DNA from: a bacterium
Lineage (GTDB): Bacteria; Desulfobacterota; GWC2-55-46
DNA length: 21,409 nt
Direction: 5' to 3'
Assembly: GCA_027310325.1 (NCBI GenBank)
Contig: DAIDBB010000219.1
Span: forward strand, 1 to 21,409
Shown: piece by piece, positions 15,139-21,409 of the stretch
Position numbering within the stretch: position 1 is the stretch's first letter
How the letters are laid out: the number at the start of each line of letters is the position of its first letter
Made by a program: the position numbers and the translations under genes
Notes under the pieces: generated by a model
Databases searched by the model: none
The model's input: the letters and a program-made list of their open reading frames with translations, nothing else
Told to the model about the DNA's origin: nothing

Positions 15139-16008
15139 CTAAAGCCCGATCGAAAGAAATAGCGCAAAAGAAGCGGTCCCGATAAATATCAGGTCCTTCC
15201 CGCGCATCCCCTTGCTCTCGAACGTCCGAATCTTCCCCTCAAAGCCCCTCGATACCATCGCAAGCGTAACTTCGTCGGCGATGGATGCGGTTTTTCTGAG
15301 AATAAGCCCGGTCCTCGAAGCGAACCATCCCTGCGCTTCCCGTAGTTTTGTCCCTGTTATGGTCCTAGATCTCCTCGCGAGCGCCATATCCTCGGCGGTC
15401 TTCATGAGCATGAACACGTACCTGTACGTCATGAAAAGGGCCGTTACGAAAAAAGAGGGCACCACGCCGCGTAGCCCCCTAAAGAGGTCCGCCTGCCTTG
15501 ACGCCAGCATTAGAAGCGCCGTAAGGCCGGACATTGCCCCGACCCTCGCTATTATAAAGAGGCCGGTCCTGACGCCTTCTCCTGTAACAGCCGCGCCGCC
15601 TATATTTAAGACCGCGCTCCCGGGGGTAAAGAAGCTTAACGATATCGGCGCCACCATTATCGAAGTGAATACGAGCGCGGGCATTGTCCGCTTTAAAAGA
15701 CGCCCTATTCTGACGCCCGAAAGGAGCGCGAGCACTACCGTCAAGGAGACCACGGCAATGAGCGTTAGGGCCCTTCCCGCAAGCGCCGCCGCGAAGACGA
15801 GAAAAAATATCCCGATTATCCGGGCCCTCGGCTCTATCGACTGAAGTACGCCTCCGGGCGAGTACTCCCGGTCAAATGCCCCCTCCATGAAGGAGGCGAT
15901 ATTGCCGAGCGTCCTATCTATAAAGCCCTCTCCTTTGAAGGCCGCTTCATTACCGCGCCCGCTTGCACTCTCTTCCCTGAGCCACCCCGGTATCTTCATC
16001 TCCGCCAT
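15139..16008 (-). CDS. cbiQ: CbiQ, cobalt ECF transporter transmembrane component
   Basis: This 289-aa T-component of the cobalt transporter has several membrane helices between about residues 65 and 230, and a last helix at the C terminus. The two conserved coupling motifs that contact CbiO appear as ARRSRTI and SRGFEGK. The N-terminal stretch (IDRTLGNIASFMEGAFDREY) is typical of CbiQ. Three starts are possible: GTG 16020, ATG 16008 and ATG 15999, the last giving an ATGA overlap with cbiM. I chose 16008 because GGGG lies 6 bases upstream; 15999 is nearly as likely. Confidence 0.92.
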   Translation of the reverse strand: MAEMKIPGWLREESASGRGNEAAFKGEGFIDRTLGNIASFMEGAFDREYSPGGVLQSIEPRARIIGIFFLVFAAALAGRALTLIAVVSLTVVLALLSGVRIGRLLKRTMPALVFTSIMVAPISLSFFTPGSAVLNIGGAAVTGEGVRTGLFIIARVGAMSGLTALLMLASRQADLFRGLRGVVPSFFVTALFMTYRYVFMLMKTAEDMALARRSRTITGTKLREAQGWFASRTGLILRKTASIADEVTLAMVSRGFEGKIRTFESKGMRGKDLIFIGTASFALFLSIGL

Positions 16009-16955
16009 AGCTTGCCCCACAGGAATACGAGGAGTACGACGCAGAGGCTCCCGAGGGCCGCGGAAAACGCATAAAAGGCCGCGCCTTCAACGCCGCCGCC
16101 TGCCCAGGGAAGGGTATAGCGGGACATGACCCCCTTCCAACCGTTAAACCGCTCCATGCCCGCCGGGACGTATCCTATAAGCCTCGATAACTCGACCCTG
16201 CCCCACTCGCCCCACGGTGACCCCGAGGCCAGAAGCCCCAACGGCGTCAGGAGAACGAGGAGGACCAGGAAGGCCCACGCGGGCCCCGACCGTTTTCCTC
16301 TTTCCTTGAGCCCGCCCTCCTTCATAACGTACGATACGACAAGCGACGTGCCGAGGGCCTCCACAGGCCCGAAAAAAAGAAGGTGCGGCGCCGTCATGGC
16401 CGGTATCGCTACGGCCAGAGGATACGGCGCGTAAAGCGGCCGCCCGCCCGCCCCGGTCGCTATGAGCGGCTGCACACCCAGTTCCATGGCGGCCGCCAGG
16501 GCCGATAGGTTTATGGCCGCGTACGCCGCGAGGCCCGCGGCCAGCGGCCTCCTATTCGGCATAAGGGCCGAAAGCGCCCTGTAGAGATAATAGCCGGAGA
16601 AGCTCGCAACGAACGCCATGTTGAAGGAGTTCGCCCCGAAGGTCGTTATCCCGCCGTCGGCAAATAGAAGCGCCTGGAGCGCAAGCGTAAGGCTCATCGC
16701 CACTACCCCGGCCCACGGCCCGAGGACGACGGCCACTATCGTCGAGCCGACCATGTGACCGCTCGACCCGCCCGGCACCGGGATATTGAACATCATTATG
16801 ACGAAGGCAAAGGCCCCGCCGAGCGCAAGGAGCGGGAGTTCCTTTACCTTGACCGTCTTCTCTACCATGCGCGACGCGATATACCAGACAGGGACCATCC
16901 CGGCGTAAAAGACAAGAGACGTCCCGGGGCTTAAATATCCGTCCGGTATGTGCAT
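15996..16955 (-). CDS. cbiM: CbiM, cobalt ECF substrate-binding membrane protein with fused C-terminal extension
   Basis: This 319-aa S-component starts with the invariant MHIPDGYLSP, whose N-terminal Met-His backbone and His 2 bind the metal in this family. MMFNIPVPGGSSGHMVGSTI and TFGANSFNMAF are the other conserved metal-site and core segments. After about residue 215 there is an extra domain with two helices (LVLLVLLTPLGLLASGSPWGEW, shown here only as a segment end, and a C-terminal helix before GKLWRR). It resembles the CbiN/PDGLE-type domain fused to CbiM in many genomes, which would explain why no separate cbiN is present. The ATG has AGAGG upstream, inside a duplicated intergenic segment. 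Confidence 0.92.
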   Translation of the reverse strand: MHIPDGYLSPGTSLVFYAGMVPVWYIASRMVEKTVKVKELPLLALGGAFAFVIMMFNIPVPGGSSGHMVGSTIVAVVLGPWAGVVAMSLTLALQALLFADGGITTFGANSFNMAFVASFSGYYLYRALSALMPNRRPLAAGLAAYAAINLSALAAAMELGVQPLIATGAGGRPLYAPYPLAVAIPAMTAPHLLFFGPVEALGTSLVVSYVMKEGGLKERGKRSGPAWAFLVLLVLLTPLGLLASGSPWGEWGRVELSRLIGYVPAGMERFNGWKGVMSRYTLPWAGGGVEGAAFYAFSAALGSLCVVLLVFLWGKLWRR

Positions 16956-16956
16956 A

Positions 16957-17034
16957 TAAAACCTCTAAGGAATTTGAGAGAACCTTTTTGTAAAAAGTTT
17001 CTCTCAACTCGGACATTTGATAAAAACCTCTAAA
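16957..17034. repeat. Direct repeat flanking a hairpin in the cbiXC-cbiM gap
   Basis: TAAAACCTCTAA (16957-16968) and TAAAAACCTCTAA (17021-17033) form a direct repeat about 64 bases apart. Each copy is followed on the plus strand by TTTGA and a palindrome, so the unit as a whole seems to be tandemly duplicated. On the minus strand the copy nearer cbiM supplies its AGAGG Shine-Dalgarno; the other copy has AGAGG and a decoy ATG (17016) out of frame with cbiM. Confidence 0.5.
16974..17007. repeat. Palindromic repeat unit 1
   Basis: Sixteen-base arms (16974-16989 and 16992-17007) pair with one mismatch around a 2-base centre: TTGAGAGAACCTTTTT and AAAAAGTTTCTCTCAA. The core GAACCTTT...AAAG.TTC is shared with unit 2 at 17052-17081. 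Confidence 0.65.
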
Positions 17035-17051
17035 AGTCTTTGAAGGGGGAG

Positions 17052-17081
17052 GGGGGAAGCTTTCTACAGAAAGGTTCCCCC
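17052..17081. repeat. Palindromic repeat unit 2 overlapping the cbiXC stop codon
   Basis: GGGGGAA-g-CTTTC (52-64) pairs with GAAAG-g-TTCCCCC (69-81) around a TACA loop, giving 12 pairs with one internal mismatch. The cbiX-cbiC stop codon (17064-17066) lies in the stem and loop. There is no T-run after it, so it is more likely a repeat or RNA-processing/stability element than a terminator. Confidence 0.65.
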
Positions 17082-18095
17082 AGTCTCCTTTGCGGCTTCT
17101 ATGGCGAGCGCGTTTACTATGGCGGCGGCCACTGTCGAGCCGCCCTTTCTGCCGCTCGTAGCTATGTATTCGAGACCCGAGACCATTAGCGTATCCTTTG
17201 ATTCGGCCGCGCCAACGAACCCGACCGGCACGCCTACGACGAGGGCGGGCCTCGATTTTTTTTCTTTGAGTATCTTAAGGAGCTCCATCAAGGCCGTGGG
17301 CGCGTTGCCTATGGCTACTATCGAGCCTTCGAGGTATTGGGCCGCCTTCCGCATTGAAGCGGCTGTCCTCGTCAAGTTCTCGAGGGCGGCCCTTTTTATC
17401 ACGTCCGCGTCAGAGGAGAAACAGTGGACGCTTGCGTTAAAGGGCTTGAGCCTGTATCTCATTATCCCGGTCTCGACCATCCTTACGTCGGTTATTATGT
17501 CGCAACCGCTCCTTATCGCCTCTATCCCGGCATTTACCGCGTTGGGGCTGAAGCGGAGGATGTCCCTGAAGTCGAAGTCAGCCGTCGTGTGTATCACCCT
17601 CTTTACGACGGGAAGTTCCGTTGAAGTGAAGCGGGTCTCCCTCAGCTCTTCCTCGATAATCCTGAAGCTTTCCTTTTCTATCGGGTGGACCGAAAGCGGC
17701 AGCTTTATCGTACCGAGGGACTCTTCTATCCTTTCGACGGCCATATCGACGAGCCTCTCGTCGAAGCCGAGGTTTCTGGCGATGCGTATCTTAAGTCCGG
17801 GGTGCTCAAGTTTAACGGCCTCGATCTCCCCGGGTATGTCGCTTGTGACGTGGAGCCCCGGATAGAGGAAATAGGGCATGACCGTTATATCCTTTACGCC
17901 TTCCCTTACTATCCCTCCCACGGCCTCCTTTATGCCGGGCCTTTCCATCTGGAGAAAGGCCGCCCTTACGAGGCCCCACCCGCCCTTTTTCGAGACGGCC
18001 CCGGCGATGGCCCGAAGGGTGTCGTTGGCCTCTTTCGCCTTGCTTCCGTGCCCGAGTAAAAGTATAGCGGTTTTTGCGTTCCCGTCGAGTTCCAT
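17064..18095 (-). CDS. cbiX-cbiC: CbiX-CbiC fusion, sirohydrochlorin cobaltochelatase and cobalt-precorrin-8 methylmutase
   Basis: This 343-aa protein joins a short-type CbiX (about 1-130) to CbiC (about 135-343). CbiX inserts Co2+ into sirohydrochlorin; LLLGHGSKAKEAND (His 16) and YFLYPGLHVTSDIP (His 82) hold the two metal-site His. CbiC moves the C11 methyl to C12; VKRVIHTTADFDFRD holds the catalytic His 169, and IITDVRMVETGI and VGVPVGFVGAAESK are typical. The frame is open to 18320, but that part lies in the riboswitch. The ATG at 18095 has GGGAGG a few bases upstream and follows the terminator hairpin. The first and a middle enzyme of the pathway are thus made together. Confidence 0.94.
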   Translation of the reverse strand: MELDGNAKTAILLLGHGSKAKEANDTLRAIAGAVSKKGGWGLVRAAFLQMERPGIKEAVGGIVREGVKDITVMPYFLYPGLHVTSDIPGEIEAVKLEHPGLKIRIARNLGFDERLVDMAVERIEESLGTIKLPLSVHPIEKESFRIIEEELRETRFTSTELPVVKRVIHTTADFDFRDILRFSPNAVNAGIEAIRSGCDIITDVRMVETGIMRYRLKPFNASVHCFSSDADVIKRAALENLTRTAASMRKAAQYLEGSIVAIGNAPTALMELLKILKEKKSRPALVVGVPVGFVGAAESKDTLMVSGLEYIATSGRKGGSTVAAAIVNALAIEAAKETGGTFL

Positions 18096-18111
18096 AGTCC
18101 TCCCGTCAAAT

Positions 18112-18140
18112 AAAAAACCCTCCGCAAAGGGAGGGTTTTT
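18112..18140 (-). terminator. Intrinsic terminator of the B12 riboswitch
   Basis: On the minus strand AAAAACCCTCC, a CTTTGC loop and GGAGGGTTTTTT form a compact stem with a T-run, between the riboswitch aptamer and the cbiXC Shine-Dalgarno. With the aptamer it would stop transcription of the operon when cobalamin is plentiful. Confidence 0.88.
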
Positions 18141-18199
18141 GTAAATGGAAAAACAGATACGTTGACCCCCCACCTTCTTTACCTTCGAAGAGATCGTGG

Positions 18200-18344
18200 G
18201 CATGCCTGGGCAGGTCTCCTGACTTACGGCTTGGCCTACTCTCCGCGCCTTCCCGGTTTCCCAGTGGCTGAATGCGGATTTCGTACCGTTTACAGTGGCG
18301 GGTCCGTTCCCGATTCTCACGGGATTCCCTCGGCCCTGGCATGT
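18200..18344 (-). promoter_or_regulatory. Cobalamin (B12) riboswitch
   Basis: On the minus strand the conserved elements occur in order: GAGGGAATCCCGTGAGAATC, CCGCCACTGTAAACGG, AGCCACTGGGAAACCGGGAA, and the B12 box AAGTCAGGAGACCTGCC. The end helix P1 pairs CATGCC (18338-18343) with GGCATG (18201-18206). It binds adenosyl- or another cobalamin and, through the terminator at 18112-18140, should turn the whole cobalt uptake and cbi operon off. Recognition is by eye but the match is very strong. Confidence 0.95.
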
Positions 18345-18369
18345 ATGTAGCGCTTACGCGCGTGGAACT

Positions 18370-18398
18370 ATATTCACATTATAGAGTCATGCTGTCAA
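18370..18398 (-). promoter_or_regulatory. Promoter of the cobalamin operon
   Basis: A perfect TTGACA (18393-18398, minus strand) has GAATAT (18370-18375) 17 bases downstream. A perfect TATAAT (18378-18383) also lies in between but only 9 bases from TTGACA, so it would need another -35. Either way transcription starts just before the riboswitch. The -35 overlaps the diadenylate cyclase stop codon (18395-18397). Confidence 0.6.
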
Positions 18399-19297
18399 GC
18401 GATATTCGGCTTTTCGATCTCGAGGACGACCTTGCCTTTTCTAAAGACCCGGACGATGCCCGTTGACCCGGATATGGTTATCGCGACCGCGTCCGTAACG
18501 TCCGTTATGCCTGCGGCGGCCATGTGGCGTGAGCCGAGCCCGGGAAGGAGCCCCCCGCCTTCGAGGGCGGCGTCCAGGTGGACCCCGGCTCCCATGACGA
18601 CCCCGTCCTCGCGTATGACAAAGGCCCCGTCGAGGAGCGAGAACTCCTTAATCGTCTCATGGAGCGCCGGGTCGAGTATGTTCCGGGCTTCTTCCGGGTA
18701 GCCCTTGAAAGGGTTCATTATGAGGGGCCTCGAGAGCTTCATGACCTTGTCGTAGCCGCCTATGACGAACGTCGTGCCTATGGCCTTGCCCTCGCGGCCT
18801 TCGCTCGCGAGCTCCAGGGCGATCCCTAGGACCGTCTCGAGTACCGGCGGGCGGATCTTCTTAAGAAGCCCCCTGGATATCCCCCTTGTCGAGAAGACCT
18901 CGTTTTCGTTATTGAGGTCGAGGACCATCAGCGTGTCGAGAAACCCGCGCCGGGGCATGCCGGTAAGGCAGACGATCCTATCGGTGTTTTTTATGAAGCC
19001 CTCCGTAACCGCCATGATGACGGCGAGCTTCATGCGCCCGAGCCTCGTGAGGTTGACCGGCGGGAGCCTCAGGACCGCCAGAACGTCGACCTTAATCGGC
19101 TCGAGCTCCTTTTCGGAATCCTCCCGGTGGGTCACGAGTATCATCTTTCTTTTTTCCGGGCGGTCCTTCCAGACGGACCAGTCGTCCATGGCGTCGAGAA
19201 ATAGGACGAGGGCCGCCCCCTTTACGTCCCTTAGCGCCGAAAGGGCGTTATCGACCATGAGCTTATTCATGTCTCCTTTATCGGTCTCGCCGGCCAT
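18395..19297 (-). CDS. Diadenylate cyclase (DisA_N domain), c-di-AMP synthase
   Basis: This 300-aa cytoplasmic protein has a C-terminal DAC (DisA_N) domain, about 195-290. It shows the active-site DGA (LLDGAFVIREDG, Asp 223) and the ATP-binding loop GLGSRHMAAAGITDVTDA (RHM at 257-259). The classical motif is RHR, so the third residue is changed. The N-terminal ~190 residues form a separate domain, as in archaeal DacZ-like proteins, and no membrane helix is seen. It should form c-di-AMP from two ATP. The ATG at 19297 is preferred to the TTG just before it; it overlaps the TrmJ stop (TGATG), and AAAGGA lies 8 bases upstream. No c-di-AMP phosphodiesterase is in view. Confidence 0.88.
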   Translation of the reverse strand: MAGETDKGDMNKLMVDNALSALRDVKGAALVLFLDAMDDWSVWKDRPEKRKMILVTHREDSEKELEPIKVDVLAVLRLPPVNLTRLGRMKLAVIMAVTEGFIKNTDRIVCLTGMPRRGFLDTLMVLDLNNENEVFSTRGISRGLLKKIRPPVLETVLGIALELASEGREGKAIGTTFVIGGYDKVMKLSRPLIMNPFKGYPEEARNILDPALHETIKEFSLLDGAFVIREDGVVMGAGVHLDAALEGGGLLPGLGSRHMAAAGITDVTDAVAITISGSTGIVRVFRKGKVVLEIEKPNIA

Positions 19298-20004
19298 CAA
19301 CGGGTCCTTTCCTCTATCTGCGTGAATATCCCCCGGAGCATGTTTATCTCCTTCTGCATGAGGCCCGTCCTGCCGAAAAGCCTCTTAAAGCTCCTCATTA
19401 TGGCGGTAAGGAGATACTCCCCTCCCTGCTCGCCGTATCCGAGCGCGCGGAGCGCCCGCTCCATGTGGACGTACATCCGCTCCTTCTCCATGCTCGAGGC
19501 CGCGACGACCACGGGCGCCCTCTCCTCGGTAAGGCCAAAGAGCTCGTAGCAGACGATAAAGACCGCGTGCGAGAGGTTAAGGGACGGGTACTCGGGGGCG
19601 GTAGGGATCTCGACGAGCATGTCGCAAAGCGGTATCTCGTCGTTAAGGAGGCCCCTGTCCTCCCTGCCGAAAAGTATGGAGACGGTGTTTTTGCGGCCCA
19701 TCTCGAGCATCTTAGGGGCCGCCTCCTTTAGCGTCATGACCGGGTATCTCCCGCGGCCCATCCGCCGGGTCGTGCCGACTATGAGGCCCGAGTCCTTCGC
19801 GCACTCCCGGAGGTCCGTGTGCACGGTCGCGTTTTTAAGGACGTCGTCGGCCTTGCACGCCATGGACCAGGCCTCGTTATTCATATAGTCGCACGGGTTT
19901 ACGAGGGCAAGTCTCGAAAAGCCCGTGTTCTTCATCGCCCTCGCGACGCTCCCGACGTTGCCGGAGCTCTGCGGCCCGGCGAGCACTATACGGAAGTTCC
20001 TCAT
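19297..20004 (-). CDS. trmJ: TrmJ-like tRNA 2'-O-methyltransferase (SPOUT/TrmH family)
   Basis: This 235-aa enzyme should methylate the ribose of nucleotide 32 in tRNA with SAM. RIVLAGPQSSGNVGSVARAM (motif 1), ILFGREDRGLLNDEI (motif 2) and PSLNLSHAVFIVCYEL (motif 3) define the SPOUT knot. The C-terminal helical region (RALRALGYGEQGGEYL, IMRSFKRLFGRTGL, EINMLRGIFTQIE) matches TrmJ rather than TrmL. The ATG at 20004 has AAAGGA 5 bases upstream and fits the family start; an in-frame ATG at 20049 would add a basic 15-residue extension. It is coupled to the cyclase gene downstream. Confidence 0.87.
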   Translation of the reverse strand: MRNFRIVLAGPQSSGNVGSVARAMKNTGFSRLALVNPCDYMNNEAWSMACKADDVLKNATVHTDLRECAKDSGLIVGTTRRMGRGRYPVMTLKEAAPKMLEMGRKNTVSILFGREDRGLLNDEIPLCDMLVEIPTAPEYPSLNLSHAVFIVCYELFGLTEERAPVVVAASSMEKERMYVHMERALRALGYGEQGGEYLLTAIMRSFKRLFGRTGLMQKEINMLRGIFTQIEERTR

Positions 20005-20046
20005 CTTTTCCTTTAAGCCTCTTTTTTCCCCTTTGGCCTTACCCCT

Positions 20047-20077
20047 CATCTCCTGTCCATCTCCTGTCCATCTCCTC
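20047..20077. repeat. 11-bp tandem repeat before trmJ
   Basis: CATCTCCTGTC occurs twice in full (20047-20057, 20058-20068) and then in part (CATCTCCT-like). On the minus strand each unit reads GGACAGGAGATG, so three GGAG-ATG modules occur in three different frames within about 30 bases. It may be replication slippage with no function. Confidence 0.7.
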
Positions 20078-20087
20078 CTTATGAACT

Positions 20088-21409
20088 TTACGCCTTCTTA
20101 AGCGCTCCGCGCGCGGCGATTATCCCTGATATTGAAGCCTGGATTATGGACCTCGTCACCCCCGCGCCGTCCCCTGCCGCGAAAAGGCCCGGGAGTTCCG
20201 TCTCGAGGTCCTTCGTGAGCTTAAGCCTCATCGAGTAGAACTTGACCTCGACCCCGTAAAGTAGAGTCGACATCGAGCCTATGCCCGGGGCGAAGCGGTC
20301 AAGGGCCTCAAGCATCTCTATTATGTCCGTCATGTGCCTGTACGGAAGTACGAACGAGAGGTCCCCGGGCGTCGCTTCAGGGTAGGTCGGCTTGAGGGCG
20401 TTATTCTTTATCCTCTCCGGGGTGGACCTCCGTCCATGGAGGAGGTCGCCGAGCCTCTGGACGATTATCCCTCCTCCTAGCATGTTGGCGAGCCTCGCGA
20501 TGTACTCGCCGTAGGCTATGGGCTCGTGGAACGGCTCCGTAAAGGTCGTCGAGACGAGAACCGCGAAGTTGGTGTTGTCGGTCTTCCTTACGGAGTAGCT
20601 GTGGCCGTTTACCGTGGAGAACCCTGCGTTCCGTTCCTTTACGACCGAGCCGAACGGGTTCATGCAGAAAGTGCGCACCGGGTCGTCGAACTTTTTCGAA
20701 TTATAGAGGAGCTTCGCCTCGTGCATGACGTCCGTAACGTGCGCCAGCGCGCTTGCCGGGACCTCGACCCTTACGCCGATGTCGACCGGGTTGACCTCGG
20801 TCTTGAGTTTAAGCTTTCCGGCCTCTTCCGCGAGCCACCTTGCACCCCCGCGCCCGGGGCATAGTATGACGGACCCCGACGGATACTCGCTCCCGTCGGA
20901 AGTCCTTACGCCCGCCGCCCTCCCGTCCTTTTCGATTATTCCGGTAACGGTCTTTTCGAACCTGACCTCGGCGCCGCCTGAAAGCGCGATCCTCAGGTTC
21001 TTAAGGAGCCCGGTGCACCTGTCCGTGCCGATGTGCCTAATGGGGAAGGACACGAGCCTAAGGCCCGCCCTGGCGGCGTCCTCTCCTATGCGGCCTACCG
21101 CTTCTCTGTCGACCCCTTTAAGCTCGAAGGGCGCGCCGTATCGCAGGTAGAACGCGTCAGTGTAGCGGATAAGGTCCTCCAGCTCTTTTTCCGTTACGTA
21201 CTCATTAAGGAACCCGCCTATTTCCCTCGATAGGTTCAATTTGCCGTCGCTAAAGGCCCCGGCCCCTCCCCAGCCCGAATAGACGTCCGTCCTGTCGCGG
21301 TCTTCGAGGTCTTTGCCCTTTTCGAGGATAAGGACCTTTAGCGGCGCCTTGCTGGAGACGAGCTCAAGGGCGGCGAATATCCCGGCGGGCCCCGAGCCCA
21401 CTATTATGC
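20088..21409 (-). CDS. FAD-dependent dehydrogenase (COG2509-like), 5' end outside the window
   Basis: This is a partial flavoprotein of at least 440 residues. The N-terminal FAD-binding motif runs IIVGSGPAGIFAALEL, and the frame is open to the window edge, so the start codon lies beyond 21409; the GTG at 21401 is an internal Val. Further marks are WGGAGAFSDGKLNLS, VILCPGRGGARWL, FCMNPFGSVVKE and the C-terminal FAD contact GLFAAGDGAGVTRSIIQAS. The layout fits uncharacterised NAD(P)/FAD-dependent dehydrogenases of COG2509. The substrate is unknown. The intergenic 20005-20087 to trmJ holds the 11-bp repeats. Confidence 0.8.
   Translation of the reverse strand, partial: IIVGSGPAGIFAALELVSSKAPLKVLILEKGKDLEDRDRTDVYSGWGGAGAFSDGKLNLSREIGGFLNEYVTEKELEDLIRYTDAFYLRYGAPFELKGVDREAVGRIGEDAARAGLRLVSFPIRHIGTDRCTGLLKNLRIALSGGAEVRFEKTVTGIIEKDGRAAGVRTSDGSEYPSGSVILCPGRGGARWLAEEAGKLKLKTEVNPVDIGVRVEVPASALAHVTDVMHEAKLLYNSKKFDDPVRTFCMNPFGSVVKERNAGFSTVNGHSYSVRKTDNTNFAVLVSTTFTEPFHEPIAYGEYIARLANMLGGGIIVQRLGDLLHGRRSTPERIKNNALKPTYPEATPGDLSFVLPYRHMTDIIEMLEALDRFAPGIGSMSTLLYGVEVKFYSMRLKLTKDLETELPGLFAAGDGAGVTRSIIQASISGIIAARGALKKA

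Noticed and set aside
16552..17016. Overlapping 154-aa frame starting at the decoy ATG 17016
   Set aside because: It runs mostly inside cbiM in another frame, and its start arises from the duplicated Shine-Dalgarno segment.
17040..17081. Hairpin at the cbiXC stop codon as a terminator
   Set aside because: It is followed on the minus strand by C-rich sequence without a T-run, and cbiM continues the operon.
18096..18320. N-terminal extension of the cbiX-cbiC frame up to 18320
   Set aside because: It runs through the terminator and the B12 riboswitch; the ATG at 18095 has a strong Shine-Dalgarno.
18378..18398. TTGACA plus TATAAT as a promoter pair
   Set aside because: The boxes are only 9 bases apart, too close to act together; the 17-base pairing with GAATAT was preferred.
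1..21409. CRISPR array, tRNA, rRNA, transposase or prophage genes
   Set aside because: None was seen: no regular spacer-repeat array, no cloverleaf recognised, and all major frames belong to housekeeping, cofactor or transport genes.

Overview
This 21.4-kb GC-rich window is wholly coded on the minus strand. It comes from a Gram-negative bacterium, shown by an outer-membrane porin with a signal peptide. The organism makes cobalamin by the oxygen-independent route (CbiX, CbiD, CbiG) and takes up molybdate through ModABC. The gene mix suggests an anaerobe of the Desulfobacterota/Nitrospirota type, but the lineage is only a guess. Read in the direction of transcription (high to low coordinates), there are three blocks.

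Block 1 (21409-18395): a truncated FAD-dependent dehydrogenase of the COG2509 type, then a TrmJ-like tRNA 2'-O-methyltransferase, which is translationally coupled (TGATG) to a diadenylate cyclase (DisA_N domain, c-di-AMP synthesis).

Block 2 (about 18398-6001): a 12-kb cobalamin operon. It opens with a sigma70-like promoter whose -35 box overlaps the cyclase stop codon, followed by a B12 riboswitch and a textbook intrinsic terminator. The genes run cbiX-cbiC fusion, cbiM, cbiQ, cbiO (His-rich tail), a 57-aa cbtB, a 132-aa membrane protein, cbiD, cbiE-cbiT fusion, cbiL, cbiF, a creatininase-family gene, cbiG, cbiH and deoB. Most junctions overlap or lie within a few bases. Two longer gaps stand out. 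One, between cbiXC and cbiM, holds tandem diverged palindromic repeats. The other, upstream of the creatininase gene, holds a large nested dyad. The block covers cobalt uptake and most corrin-ring steps; CbiJ/CobK and the late steps (CbiA, CbiP, CbiB, CobU/S/T) are not here.

Block 3 (about 5972-73): a soluble PAS-PAS histidine kinase with its own promoter, then a molybdenum locus: a short modE (DNA-binding domain only), an O/P-type porin and modA-modB-modC. A near-consensus promoter drives modE. Two related dyads with the geometry of the E. coli ModE operator lie over that promoter and upstream of the porin. The porin-modA gap holds a strong hairpin. The first ~66 bases after modC look like an intergenic repeat with a hairpin.

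The most interesting points are the paired ModE-like operators with a porin built into the mod operon, the creatininase-family protein and nested dyad inside the B12 operon, and the cobalt-uptake module that combines CbiMQO with CbtB and an uncharacterised membrane protein.
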